Source of the DNA: Acarospora socialis
Taxonomy: Eukaryota; Ascomycota; Lecanoromycetes; Acarosporales; Acarosporaceae
Length of the DNA stretch: 64,000 nucleotides
Assembly (NCBI GenBank): GCA_025617375.2
Contig: JAMYGW020000003.1
Coordinates: 868,001 to 932,000 of the forward strand
Reading direction: 5' to 3'
The notes under the pieces were generated by a model. It made no database searches, had not been told where the DNA came from, and saw only the letters and a program-made list of their open reading frames with translations. How positions within the stretch are numbered: the first letter of the stretch is position 1; every line of letters begins with the position of its first letter. Shown piece after piece: positions 22,049-30,627 of this stretch. Position numbers and translations under genes: made by a program.

Positions 22049-23224
22049 TTACCATTCCAGAGGACCATGGTCGTCTTTCTTGCATCCTGTGTTAGCTCCC
22101 TCCCTGCTCCAGTCGTAGATCCCTCCTCTTTCAACAAAACTATCCTGGTCCCAATACACCTGAGCAAGTGCTGCAGATACGCCGACCTCCAAGATGGATG
22201 ACGAAGGTTGCTTTCCGTCCCTGTCCAGGAATCGCATGTATTCATCGAGGATCAAATATGACTTTGCCATGAGATTGTTCGGTTCTGCGACAAAACATGA
22301 GAGATGTTGATGTCGATGACAGAACTGCTGAAACTGCTTGTCTGAGATTTGGAATTTCCGGACATCTCGCAAGGTTTGGTCCGAGTCGTTTTCCCCAGCC
22401 ACAAGCAGGACTTGGAAACATTTCCATCGGAACGGTTGGACCTGCTGCACAAGTGGGGTCATGTCCTCCAAGTAGTTCAAGCGGCATACAACAGTGTTCA
22501 GTTTAAACTTGATTCCAAAAGCTTGGCACCATTGCGCAATCCGGATCAGCTTTGGGACCTGATTACCACTGCCTCGTCCGATTGCGATGTTCGTCTGCTC
22601 ATCTGCAGAGTCGCAAGATACAGCCAATATATCGATGTATTGACCCCATGATCTTAGAAAGCTTTCTTCGACCAGGCTGCCATTCGTGACGATTGAGACA
22701 GATTCTAAGCCAAGTTCTCCTTTGCAGAAAGCAAGCATGCTCCCTAAAAAGCGTGGGTAGAGGAAAGGTTCGCCGCCTGCAAAATTGATCTTCCTCATTC
22801 CAGCTGTCTTCAGCAGAGCCAGACCGCGCTTCGCGTCATGTTCGGGTTGCTTGTAGGATGTGGTGGCGGTATGGAAGCAGAAACCACAACTTTTGTTGCA
22901 TTGTCGCGTAAAGTGATAATTGACTGATATCGGAACGTTCTTCTTTTTCAGAGGGAAAGCCCAGCGAAGGGAAGCTGAGAGGAATACAACGAACCCAAAT
23001 GCAAGGAGCAGGACAACCCAGGCGGACACTTTTTCAAGCAAAGCCTTTGCAAAGGCAATGTTGGCTCGCTGGAAATCTGAGAGAAGACGTGTATGTTTTT
23101 CTTTGACGCTTTGAGAACCTGAAAAGTAGTGGTGAATTAAGAGTATAGTTGAGCAACAGAAGGTTCCATGGTCTGTAAGGACGAGCGGGGATGGGATGAT
23201 ATAAGTTGAAGGTGTGACGAACAT
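22049..23224 (-). CDS. viperin-like radical SAM enzyme (RSAD2 family)
   Basis: A single 391-codon frame. Residues about 65-90 form a hydrophobic anchor (WVVLLLAFGFVVFLSASLRW). The radical SAM core starts VNYHFTRQCNKSCGFCFHTA, with the CX3CX2C cluster motif for [4Fe-4S], then KINFAGGEPFLYPRF, VSIVTNGSL, DILAVSCDS and GRGSGNQ. The C-terminal domain keeps FRWKCFQVLLVAGEN and SYLILDEYMRFLDRDGK, RGGIYDWS, and ends in Leu-Glu-Trp, matching the terminal tryptophan that vertebrate viperin needs for Fe-S loading by CIAO1. Viperins convert a nucleoside triphosphate (CTP in vertebrates) to the 3'-deoxy-3',4'-didehydro analogue, a chain terminator for viral polymerases. The N-terminal 40 residues are doubtful: an acceptor-like CAG at about 23120 suggests an upstream exon may replace them. 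The gene is divergent from a UMP/CMP-kinase-like gene. Confidence 0.93.
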   Translation of the reverse strand: MFVTPSTYIIPSPLVLTDHGTFCCSTILLIHHYFSGSQSVKEKHTRLLSDFQRANIAFAKALLEKVSAWVVLLLAFGFVVFLSASLRWAFPLKKKNVPISVNYHFTRQCNKSCGFCFHTATTSYKQPEHDAKRGLALLKTAGMRKINFAGGEPFLYPRFLGSMLAFCKGELGLESVSIVTNGSLVEESFLRSWGQYIDILAVSCDSADEQTNIAIGRGSGNQVPKLIRIAQWCQAFGIKFKLNTVVCRLNYLEDMTPLVQQVQPFRWKCFQVLLVAGENDSDQTLRDVRKFQISDKQFQQFCHRHQHLSCFVAEPNNLMAKSYLILDEYMRFLDRDGKQPSSSILEVGVSAALAQVYWDQDSFVERGGIYDWSREGANTGCKKDDHGPLEW

Positions 23225-23412
23225 GCGTAAGACCGCATAAGTTTGCTAAATGCACAGCACCTACAGGAACCCACATGCATGCAAGCGTATGTAGTCACGC
23301 AGCGGTAGGTTGGCAGGCTTGAGCTGAGACCTGCACTTCTGATCCTCTGTTTGACTGATAAGAGGCCTTCAACAAAGAATACTTGTGAACTGCATTTTTG
23401 GGGGTGAAGGTC
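23225..23412. promoter_or_regulatory. putative shared promoter, viperin / nucleotide kinase
   Basis: 188 bp between the start codons of the divergent viperin and kinase genes. It contains TGATAAG at 23357-23363, a GATA-factor consensus. If the true viperin start lies in an upstream exon the region is smaller. Shared control of an enzyme and its substrate-supplying kinase is inferred. Confidence 0.45.
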
Positions 23413-24199
23413 ATGGCCTTGACAAGTGTATTCCCATTCATCATATGCGTCTTAGGTGAGTGTCAGCAGGTTTGTTCGTTCATTGTCAACTGAATGAGCC
23501 ATAGGAGCACCAGGATCTGGGAAAGGGACGTTATGCTGGCTTCTTACAAAGGACTACGACTTTCACCACCTTTCTGTTGGTGATTACATGAGAGAGGAAT
23601 GTCAGAACCCAGAATCTTCTGAGGGGGAAGCCATCAAAGAATATCTGCAACGAGGAGAATTGGTTCCAACAAAAGTTATATTACCAATGCTTCGGAAGAA
23701 AATTGACGACGAGAGAAAGAAAGGCCACGAACGATTCTTGATCGACGGTTTTCCCAGGCAGATAGAGCAAGGCGTCGAGTTTGAGACAATGGTGACAACA
23801 ACCCGTGCAAGCAGTACGACGGCAGCTAAAGGAGATATACCAGATTCGAAGTCCTGCTCTTGTGATTTCCCTTAAGTGCCCTGAGGATATCGCTCGACAG
23901 CGATACTTGAGTCGCAACTTACCAGGAAGGCTTCTCGACAACCAACCTCTTTTCGAAAAGAGATTTCAAGAGTTTGAAAGAGAAAACCCGACGATTGTGC
24001 AGCATTTTCACGCTGCTGGTAACTTGGTCGAGGTTCGATAGCAGCCAAAGTTCTCCGAGGAAAGTTATTCTAACAACCGAACAAGGTCGATTCGAGTAGT
24101 GAGACGAACGTGTCCTATGAACGATTGCTTGAAGCTCTTAAAAAGAACAATACTTGGAGATGGATAACGAGCGAAGCTGAACAAAGATCGAATCCGTGA
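23413..24199 (+). CDS. UMP/CMP-kinase-like nucleoside monophosphate kinase
   Basis: Exons 23413-23455, 23505 to 23791 or 23773, 23826-24032 and 24086-24199 give 216 or 210 aa. The N-terminal MALTSVFPFIICVL runs straight into the P-loop GAPGSGKGT; then come the NMP-binding segment LSVGDYMREE, LIDGFPRQIEQ, LVISLKCPEDIARQRYL, a short LID (RNLPGRLLDNQPLFEKR) and NLVEVDSS. The short LID places it with UMP/CMP kinases rather than long-LID adenylate kinases. The last two introns differ in quality: intron 3 has a perfect TCTAAC branch, but intron 2 is uncertain. A GTGACA donor leaves only 34 nt yet keeps the conserved EFE, whereas GTCGAG gives a normal 52 nt but drops it; a 1-nt frameshift is the third option. 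Position beside viperin suggests it supplies CTP or UTP precursors, as CMPK2 does in vertebrates. Confidence 0.82.
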
Positions 24200-24465
24200 A
24201 CAAGGAAGCTTGGCGTTTTCGCTGTGTTCGATCACATCAGGAGGTACGACAGACACAGGAGCGTCACAAACACAGTAATCGGGCAGTCTACTGTCCACGT
24301 GGGGCAGCTGTTCGATACCCCGAGACCTGCTTCAGCTGGTTGCCTGCCCGCTCAACAACTGGATGAGTTCTTTCCGTTGCTGCTCTTGCTGTTGTCCGTC
24401 AGTCTGTACAACTTGGTATAGCGTAGCTTCGTCTGACTGCGTTGGCAAACGCAGCCTGGTTAACC

Positions 24466-25125
24466 TTACCTCTTTCCAGCAAAATATGCAGAGAGCTTTC
24501 CCACAGGTTTACCCAAGGCGAAAGCCCAAGAATAGTGCTGCATGAACGCTTGAATATCAGAATCCATCTTGAACGCCATGGCTCGTCTCTGCTGAAGTGC
24601 CGGCTCGCCATCGTCATTCGTTTCCAGTACCTCCTGTAGTTCTACTTCCCCGACGGTATGGTTAAAATCGGTAGTATCAAGCACAATTTCGAATCTGTCA
24701 TCTGCTTGCCATGCGTCTCGATGAGTCGTGAATCGAGCGGTTTCCTGCAAACCAAAGGCTCCTAGTCCGACAGCACAAGCACTTGAGATATGTTTCTTGA
24801 CCAATTCAGCTATCTCGTCCCGTTGCGACAGCTCTCCGAATTGCGAATTTGTGTAATCACCTCCTTGACGGACCTTGGCCTGCCAGTCTCCATTCCGTCT
24901 TCGTACCCACACTCCGTTGGAGGATAGAATCCCGTCATGGTCGTAATAAACATCCTCGAAGCTGCGCCGTCCCATATATTTTAGATTTCGAAAGGCAGGC
25001 GGTCCACAATTTGCATGAAGACGATCAACAAGCCCAAGACTTGGTAGAAATTTCCGCTCGACCTCAACAACAGAACGACGAAGAAGGCAGGCTGCTGTAT
25101 GTCTCATCGAAAAATGGCCTGCCAC
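24466..25125 (-). CDS. CYTH-domain thiamine-triphosphatase-like enzyme
   Basis: A 219-aa frame with the CYTH signature near the N-terminus: VEVERKF supplies ExExK, which binds the triphosphate in the tunnel fold. Downstream are YYDHDGILSSNGVWVRRRNG, WQAKVRQGGDYTNSQFGEL, RFEIVLDTTDF and GEVELQEVLE, whose charged residues would line the tunnel. Fungal homologues are usually named thiamine-triphosphatase (ThTP to ThDP + Pi), but CYTH enzymes also act on inorganic triphosphate or other substrates, so specificity is open. The frame ends GKLSAYFAGKR followed by TAA, but a donor GTAAGG overlaps that stop, and an extra C-terminal exon downstream is possible. The start may be the ATG at 25125 or a few codons later at MRHTAACLL. 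Confidence 0.85.
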   Translation of the reverse strand: MAGHFSMRHTAACLLRRSVVEVERKFLPSLGLVDRLHANCGPPAFRNLKYMGRRSFEDVYYDHDGILSSNGVWVRRRNGDWQAKVRQGGDYTNSQFGELSQRDEIAELVKKHISSACAVGLGAFGLQETARFTTHRDAWQADDRFEIVLDTTDFNHTVGEVELQEVLETNDDGEPALQQRRAMAFKMDSDIQAFMQHYSWAFALGKPVGKLSAYFAGKR

Positions 25126-25714
25126 AAGATTTAGCTCTCATTGGTTCTTCACTGGCAAATACGCTTATCGAGTTTAGCTACCGGGGAAAATTGTGTGGAG
25201 TTCAGTAAAGCTAAGAAAAGATGGGGAAGGTGATCGGGGGAATTACTTTGCGCACGACCGAGACAAAGGTACAAGTACGAAGTCGGCGGACATAAGTCTC
25301 TGCAGGGCATACGTGAGAACCTTGGCGCCTAACTGCGAGGACTACCTAAGGTACTCGTACCTATGTCCACCGACTTCGTATCCCGCTATGATGCGAGCCC
25401 CCCACTACCTTCATCGTCTGTTGCGGTTTTCTTATTCCTGCTTCTTGCAAGGGACCCACTTCAGCACTCGATAAAGAGAAGCTTATCTTACATAGAAACA
25501 ACCATATGGCCGGTTTACTTTTCCCCAATTGGGTACATACCTCATGGCATTCAGGACTAGTTACATCACTCCCCTAGGCCCCTCGGTGGACCAAGGCTAT
25601 CTTCCATTGCCCCGCATCCCATTTAAATCCAGACCCTTTCCGCAATTGAAAGCGCTCTCCATCCTTTGACTTGCCAGTAACCAAGGAATTCTCAAGAAGC
25701 TCCAGACCGCAACA
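25126..25714. promoter_or_regulatory. divergent promoter region, CYTH enzyme / formamidase, with GATA sites
   Basis: 589 bp between divergent starts. Two GATA-factor consensus sites lie close together in opposite orientation: CGATAAA at 25469-25475 and its reverse type CTTATCT at 25482-25488, about 230-245 bp before the formamidase ATG. Formamidase in Aspergillus nidulans is under AreA nitrogen control, so these are plausible AreA-type sites. An ACCTAAGGTACTCGTACCT stretch, the AGGTAC-type motif seen elsewhere in this window, lies at about 25345-25363. Confidence 0.5.
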
Positions 25715-27179
25715 ATGGGTAAAGAAGAGATTCGCACTGCCGTGAAGGTTGACCGGAACAAGGACCCTTTAACCCAAGATTGCCTGCATGTAAGGATCTC
25801 TGCATGATGTCTACTACCCAATGGTAGCTAATAAAGCTCTAGAACCGGTGGCATCCTGACGGTAACTTTGTCTATATCATCTGTCTCCTAGGGCCTGAAC
25901 TAACTGAGGTCTTTAGTGCCATTCTGCGGCACGGTCAAGAATGGCGAGATTGTCAAGATCGAGTGCGTCGACTGGACTGGTGGCCAGATTGGAAACAACG
26001 ACAGCGCCGACGACATGAAAAACGTCGACTTGACGCGAGTCCATTGCCTGACCGGCCCATTGGAAGTCGAATCCGCTGAGCCCGGCGACATGCTCGTTGT
26101 CGAGATCCAGGACGTGCAGCCCTTCCAAGACCAGCCCTGGGGCTTCACCGGCGTCTTCGACAAGGACAACGGCGGTGGTTTCCTGAGCCATCTCTACCCG
26201 CACGCCGCAAAGGCCATCTGGGACTTCGAAGGCATCTTCTGCTCCTCCCGGCACATTCCCCACGTCCGCTTCCCGGGTCTCATCCACCCGGGCATCATGG
26301 GCTGCGCTCCCTCGGCCGAACTGCTCGCGATCTGGAACAAGCGCGAGGCCGAGCTGATCAGCGAGAACAAGCTCGACACCATCGTCGCCAAGCCGCCCGA
26401 GCCGAAGAACGTGCACGCCGGGAGCGCGACCGGCGACATCAAGGACAAGGTCGGGCGCGAGGGCGCCCGCACCATCCCCGGCCGGCCCGAGCACGGCGGC
26501 AACTGCGACATCAAGAACCTGAGCCGCGGCAGCAAAGTGTACCTGCCGGTGCACGTCAAGGGCGCCAAGTTCAGCGTCGGCGACCTGCACTTCTCGCAGG
26601 GCGACGGCGAGATCTCCTTCTGCGGCGCCATCGAGATGGCCGGCGTCATCACCCTCAAGCTGAGCGTGATGAAGAACGGCCAGGCCGACCTCGCCATGAA
26701 ATCGCCGCTTTTCCTCCCCGGACCTGTCGAGCCGCACTTCGGACCTGGCAGATACTTGACTTTTGAAGGGTTTAGCGTCGACGAGAATGGAAAGCAGCAC
26801 TACCTCGATGCGACGATCGCTTACCGGCAGACAACCTTGCGCGTCATCGAGTATTTGAGACGTTTCGGTAGGCCATGATCACTCTTTCTCTAGAATAGAA
26901 CAACGTGCTGACCGTGGGACACAGGCTACAACGACTATCAGGTCTACTTGCTCCTGAGTTGCGCTCCGATCCAGGGACACATTGCTGGACTGGTCGACGT
27001 GAGTTTACTTTTCCTGTGCGCGGTTGCGACGCTTCGAGCTGATGAGTGGATAGATCCCTAACGCGTGCACGACGCTCGGCCTCCCGATGGATATTTTCGA
27101 CTTCGACATCTCCCCGACCGCGCCCGTGAAGAAGATGGACATGGGCAGCTGTGCTTTCACGAGCGATCGGTCGTCGTAG
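25715..27179 (+). CDS. fmdS: formamidase (acetamidase/formamidase family)
   Basis: Exons 25715-25789, 25843-25861, 25917-26867, 26925-26998 and 27054-27179 give 414 aa. The second exon is only 19 nt and encodes NRWHPD. The sequence follows fungal formamidase throughout: MGKEEIRTAVKVD, KIECVDWTGGQIGNNDSADD, PGDMLVVEIQDVQPF, PWGFTGVFDKDNGGGF, CSSRHIPHVRFPGLIHPGI, GGNCDIKNLSRGSKVYLPVH and IPNACTTLGLPMDIFDFDI. It hydrolyses formamide to formate and ammonia in the cytosol for use as a nitrogen source. Exon 3 is markedly C-rich at third positions, giving long open shadows on the other strand. Confidence 0.95.
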
Positions 27180-27312
27180 GACGCTGCGGATGACGCATTA
27201 TATCGAGGATGGAATTGAAGTGATGTGCCATACGTTCGGACAGTGCCAGGATGTGGATACTTTCTTGTACATCTGTACCTTATCCACCCAACATAAAGTT
27301 CTGCATGTCATG

Positions 27313-29381
27313 TTATGCAGCGAAGGCACCTCTCGCCATCTTCCTAGCCCTCTGATCCCTCCGACTATGATTCGCACGCGAAGCCTTATTGGCATCCTTC
27401 CTCTGCCTCGCCACCTGCGTGCTCTTATCGTCCGCAGCACCCGCAACATCCCCACCTCTTCCCCGTCCCCTTCCCCTGCCCCTCCCACCTCCTCTACCTC
27501 CTCTCCCGACCCCAATTCCACCAACATCCGACTCCTCAGTCCCAGATCCGCCTCCTCCTCTCCACGCCGTGCCCACCAACTCCCTCTGCCCACCTCTCAT
27601 GCCCCCAAACCGCGCCTCCAACCTCCTCATCCTCCTCCCATCCCTCCCAAGCATCAACCCCCACCCCTCAATCGCCTCATCAGTCATGCCCGTCTCGCTC
27701 CTTAACGCCGCTCTTTTCGCCCCCCTCCTCGTCACGCCATCCCGACCAAACACCTCCGGCGACATTTTATACGCATTGAAGAGCGCCTCTTCGTTGACAT
27801 CGTCTTCTCTGTTGTCCTTGTTCTCGTCGTCGCGGGCATTGGTGTCAAGAACGTCTGGCTCGACGGTGCCGCCGACGTCCGCCACGTCGTACGTGTCGTC
27901 GCGCTCGTCGTCGTCGGAGTCGAAGGCGGCGAGCGCGGAGAGGATGGCGGCTTTGTGGGCCGTGGATGGGGGCGGGTGCGAGAGGAGGGTGTCGGCTGTG
28001 AGGTGGGTGTTCGCGCGGCCGATGTGCAGGTTCGAGGTTGGTGGGAGCAGAGCGAGGTCTGGGGTGGAGTCGAAGATGTTGCGGCGAGTGGGGATGGTGG
28101 TGGGGGAGAGGGGAGGCGTGGGGCGTGGGGCGAGATGCGGGGCGAGGTCGGTGGTGTGAGGTCTGTGGGGGAAGGGGTTGTTAGTGATGCTTTAGGTGAG
28201 AAGGGATTGCAAATTGGTTGGGTGTTTACGTACATTTGCTCTGTCCGATCTGCGTTACGGAGGTGTAGAGGTAGAGAGTCTTCGAGGAGATGTGCGGTGA
28301 CTTGTTCCACGTCCTCGTTGTACTCGTCCAGTAGTTTCAGGATGAACGCCGAGCCTAGGCTGGGGAACAGGTCCTGCAGCTGTGAGACCAGACTCATTCG
28401 GTGAACGTGAATGTCGTTGAATGCTCCATGCCCGTACTCGTCATGATCGCGCGCTTTGCCTTTGTCGATCTTGCGGCGTACGAGTCGTTTACTCCGTGAC
28501 CGTAAGGGGCTACGGAGCGTTTCCAGCGCTGATATGACCGGCTTTAATCTTGAAGCGTCTCCTTCTCTAACTTGATCATGAAGTTTACGCAGCAAGGGCG
28601 TATGTGTCACCAGAGCAGAGGCTAGAGAGGTGTGCTGTTGACCATTCTCTGACTCAGTTTCTGACGAGCTTTTGAGACTGTACAGATGGTCGAGAAGAAG
28701 CGAGATATTGGGCTTGTCCCCTTCAATAAGACATGTAAGACCTAAGTATGAGAGGGTCACCAGCTTCTTCTGGTATTCAGTAGAAGCCCTCCTATGCGCC
28801 GAGATGAGAGTGTCCATGAAGTCGGTTCCAATCATGAAGAAGTGCCCAACGTTGGCAGATGCGTGTATGAGAGCACATAACCGCCTAAGGGACTCGTTAA
28901 GGTGCTCTGAACCCTCTGAGCTGGACATCTCCAACTCCGAAACCACTGAAAATTTGAACTTCTGTAAACCCGGCTCAAGCTCTTTCCGCAAACAAGCAGC
29001 GTCTACCGGGGCCCGGAGTGCCCGTCTCTTGGCATAAACGATGCTAAGATTCCCTAGGAAGATCCAGTCTATCGATGGAGGCAGAACCCCCCCGTCCGAT
29101 AGGACTCGATGAGCTAGAAGAAAGCAGTCCCGGCGCAGGGTCCTAACCTTCATGTTCTCAATCTCCAGATGCGGAGCCCTTGATATCTCTTGAAAATAAG
29201 TAGAGAGGAACGAAACCAAGGAGCTATCTTTTGTAGACTTTAAGCGGAACGGTTCAGAGGGTAAGAGAAGGTAGGCATGAGCAAGGGCAATCCATGCGTC
29301 CAGACATGCTTCCCACTCCTGAGGGACGATTTCCCTCCGCAAGGACGCTGGTGGGAAAGGGACCCAAGGTGGTAAGTCCAT
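27313..29381 (-). CDS. CUE3: CUE-domain protein, Cue3/ASCC2-like
   Basis: Exons 29381-28234 and 28162-27313 (71-nt intron GTACGT..CAG) give 665 aa. The N-terminal alpha-helical part (starting MDLPPWVPFPPASLRREI) and the CUE domain at about residues 325-370 (VSQLQDLFPSLGSAFILKLLDEYNED) match fungal Cue3. The C-terminal half has RRNIFDSTPDLA, an acidic stretch, and an RG-rich tail. Yeast Cue3 binds ubiquitin on stalled ribosomes and belongs to the RQT complex with Slh1 and Rqt4, which splits collided ribosomes; human ASCC2 is the counterpart. The 3' end is 133 bp from the convergent formamidase gene. Confidence 0.82.
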
Positions 29382-29789
29382 CCTCTCCCAGAATCACAGT
29401 GAGTTGACGAATAATAATTCCTTCACCTGATGCTCCACAAAGAGCCCTGATATATCTGAGAATTATCCCGATATGCCTCGATAGTACCCTGCCCCCTAGA
29501 ACGAATTGTGTCCAGTCTGATAGACGACTAAGAACTTACCTACACTATCAACAGGTGACGGAGTCACTCCCAGCAATCCACGCTAACTCCACAAACGGTA
29601 AGTTTCCAGAACTCTAAGCGGACTGCTCCGCCAAGACTTTCAATCCCACAAACCGAATTTCGGGATATCATAACTTTCGAGTGATCCAGCTTTTTCAGCA
29701 ACAACAACAGCCTTTCATCACCTTACCGAACCCCCGCCGTTCAGGTCTTGATTGGCAATACACATTACACACATCTAAATACCGCCAAC
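29382..29789. promoter_or_regulatory. divergent promoter region CUE3 / RPS20
   Basis: 408 bp between start codons of a ribosome-rescue factor and a ribosomal protein gene. Short TACCTACAC and CAACAACAACAG stretches precede the RPS20 ATG, consistent with a leader; no specific element is certain. Confidence 0.4.
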
Positions 29790-30355
29790 ATGTCCTACCA
29801 AAAGCCCGAGAAAGATTTCGGCGAAGGCCCGGTAAGTCGCACCCTCTCCGCCACCCACACCCTCACTCCGCTCTCCCCATCTCCCACCTCAACGTTCCTC
29901 ACACACATACTTCAAAAACACTAATCTCAGGCACGCGATAGAAAATCCACAAAATCCGCATCACCCTGACCTCGCGCAAAGTGCAATCGCTGGAGAAAGT
30001 GTGCCAGGAGCTGATCGAGCGGGCCAAGTCCAAGGACCTGCGCGTCAAGGGCCCCGTGCGCCTGCCGACCAAGTGCCTGAAGGTGACGACGAGAAAGACG
30101 CCGTGCGGGGAGGGGAGTAAGACGTGGGATATGTTTGAGATGAGGATCCATAAGCGGTTGATTGAGTAGGTGTTCCCGTTGTGTGGTTTTTGGGTGCTGG
30201 GTTTTCTGGGCGGGTGGTGGGGTGGAAGGACATGGGGGGTTACGAGAAGGGTTGCTAACATGGGTGGTAGTTTGAATGCGCCGACGGAGGTCGTGAAGCA
30301 GATTATCATCAATATTGAGGCGGGTGTAGAGGTCGAGGTCACGATTGCTGCTTAG
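29790..30355 (+). CDS. RPS20: 40S ribosomal protein S20 (uS10)
   Basis: Exons 29790-29831, 29942-30165 and 30271-30355 give 116 aa, the usual length. [14 protein letters not shown] leads into [55 protein letters not shown] and [19 protein letters not shown], which is near-identical to fungal S20. uS10 sits in the head of the small subunit. Introns of 110 and 105 nt are longer than most in this window, as is common in ribosomal protein genes. Confidence 0.96.
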
Positions 30356-30627
30356 GCACGTCATGATGGGACATTGAGGAGCAGTAACGGGACTGGATTC
30401 AGTGCTGGGCAGCATAAGCCACTGCTATTTAGTTGTTCCAGCTGAGAACTTATATCTGAACTATGATGACTATCATGCAAGATAAGCCATGGTCGAACAA
30501 ACGCTACGTATGCGCCTTAGGATGCTTTAACAGAGCAAATCTTGCCGCCTCCCTGCTCGAAGAACTCTCTACACCTAGGCCTCTGACCATTGACATTGTT
30601 ATATACACCTACCTCCTCGCTCATGAA

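Noticed and set aside
25913-26800. 295-codon minus-strand frame over formamidase
   Set aside because: Shadow of the highly biased formamidase exon 3.
27955-28404. Gly/Val-rich plus-strand frame opposite CUE3
   Set aside because: Shadow of the CUE3 gene.
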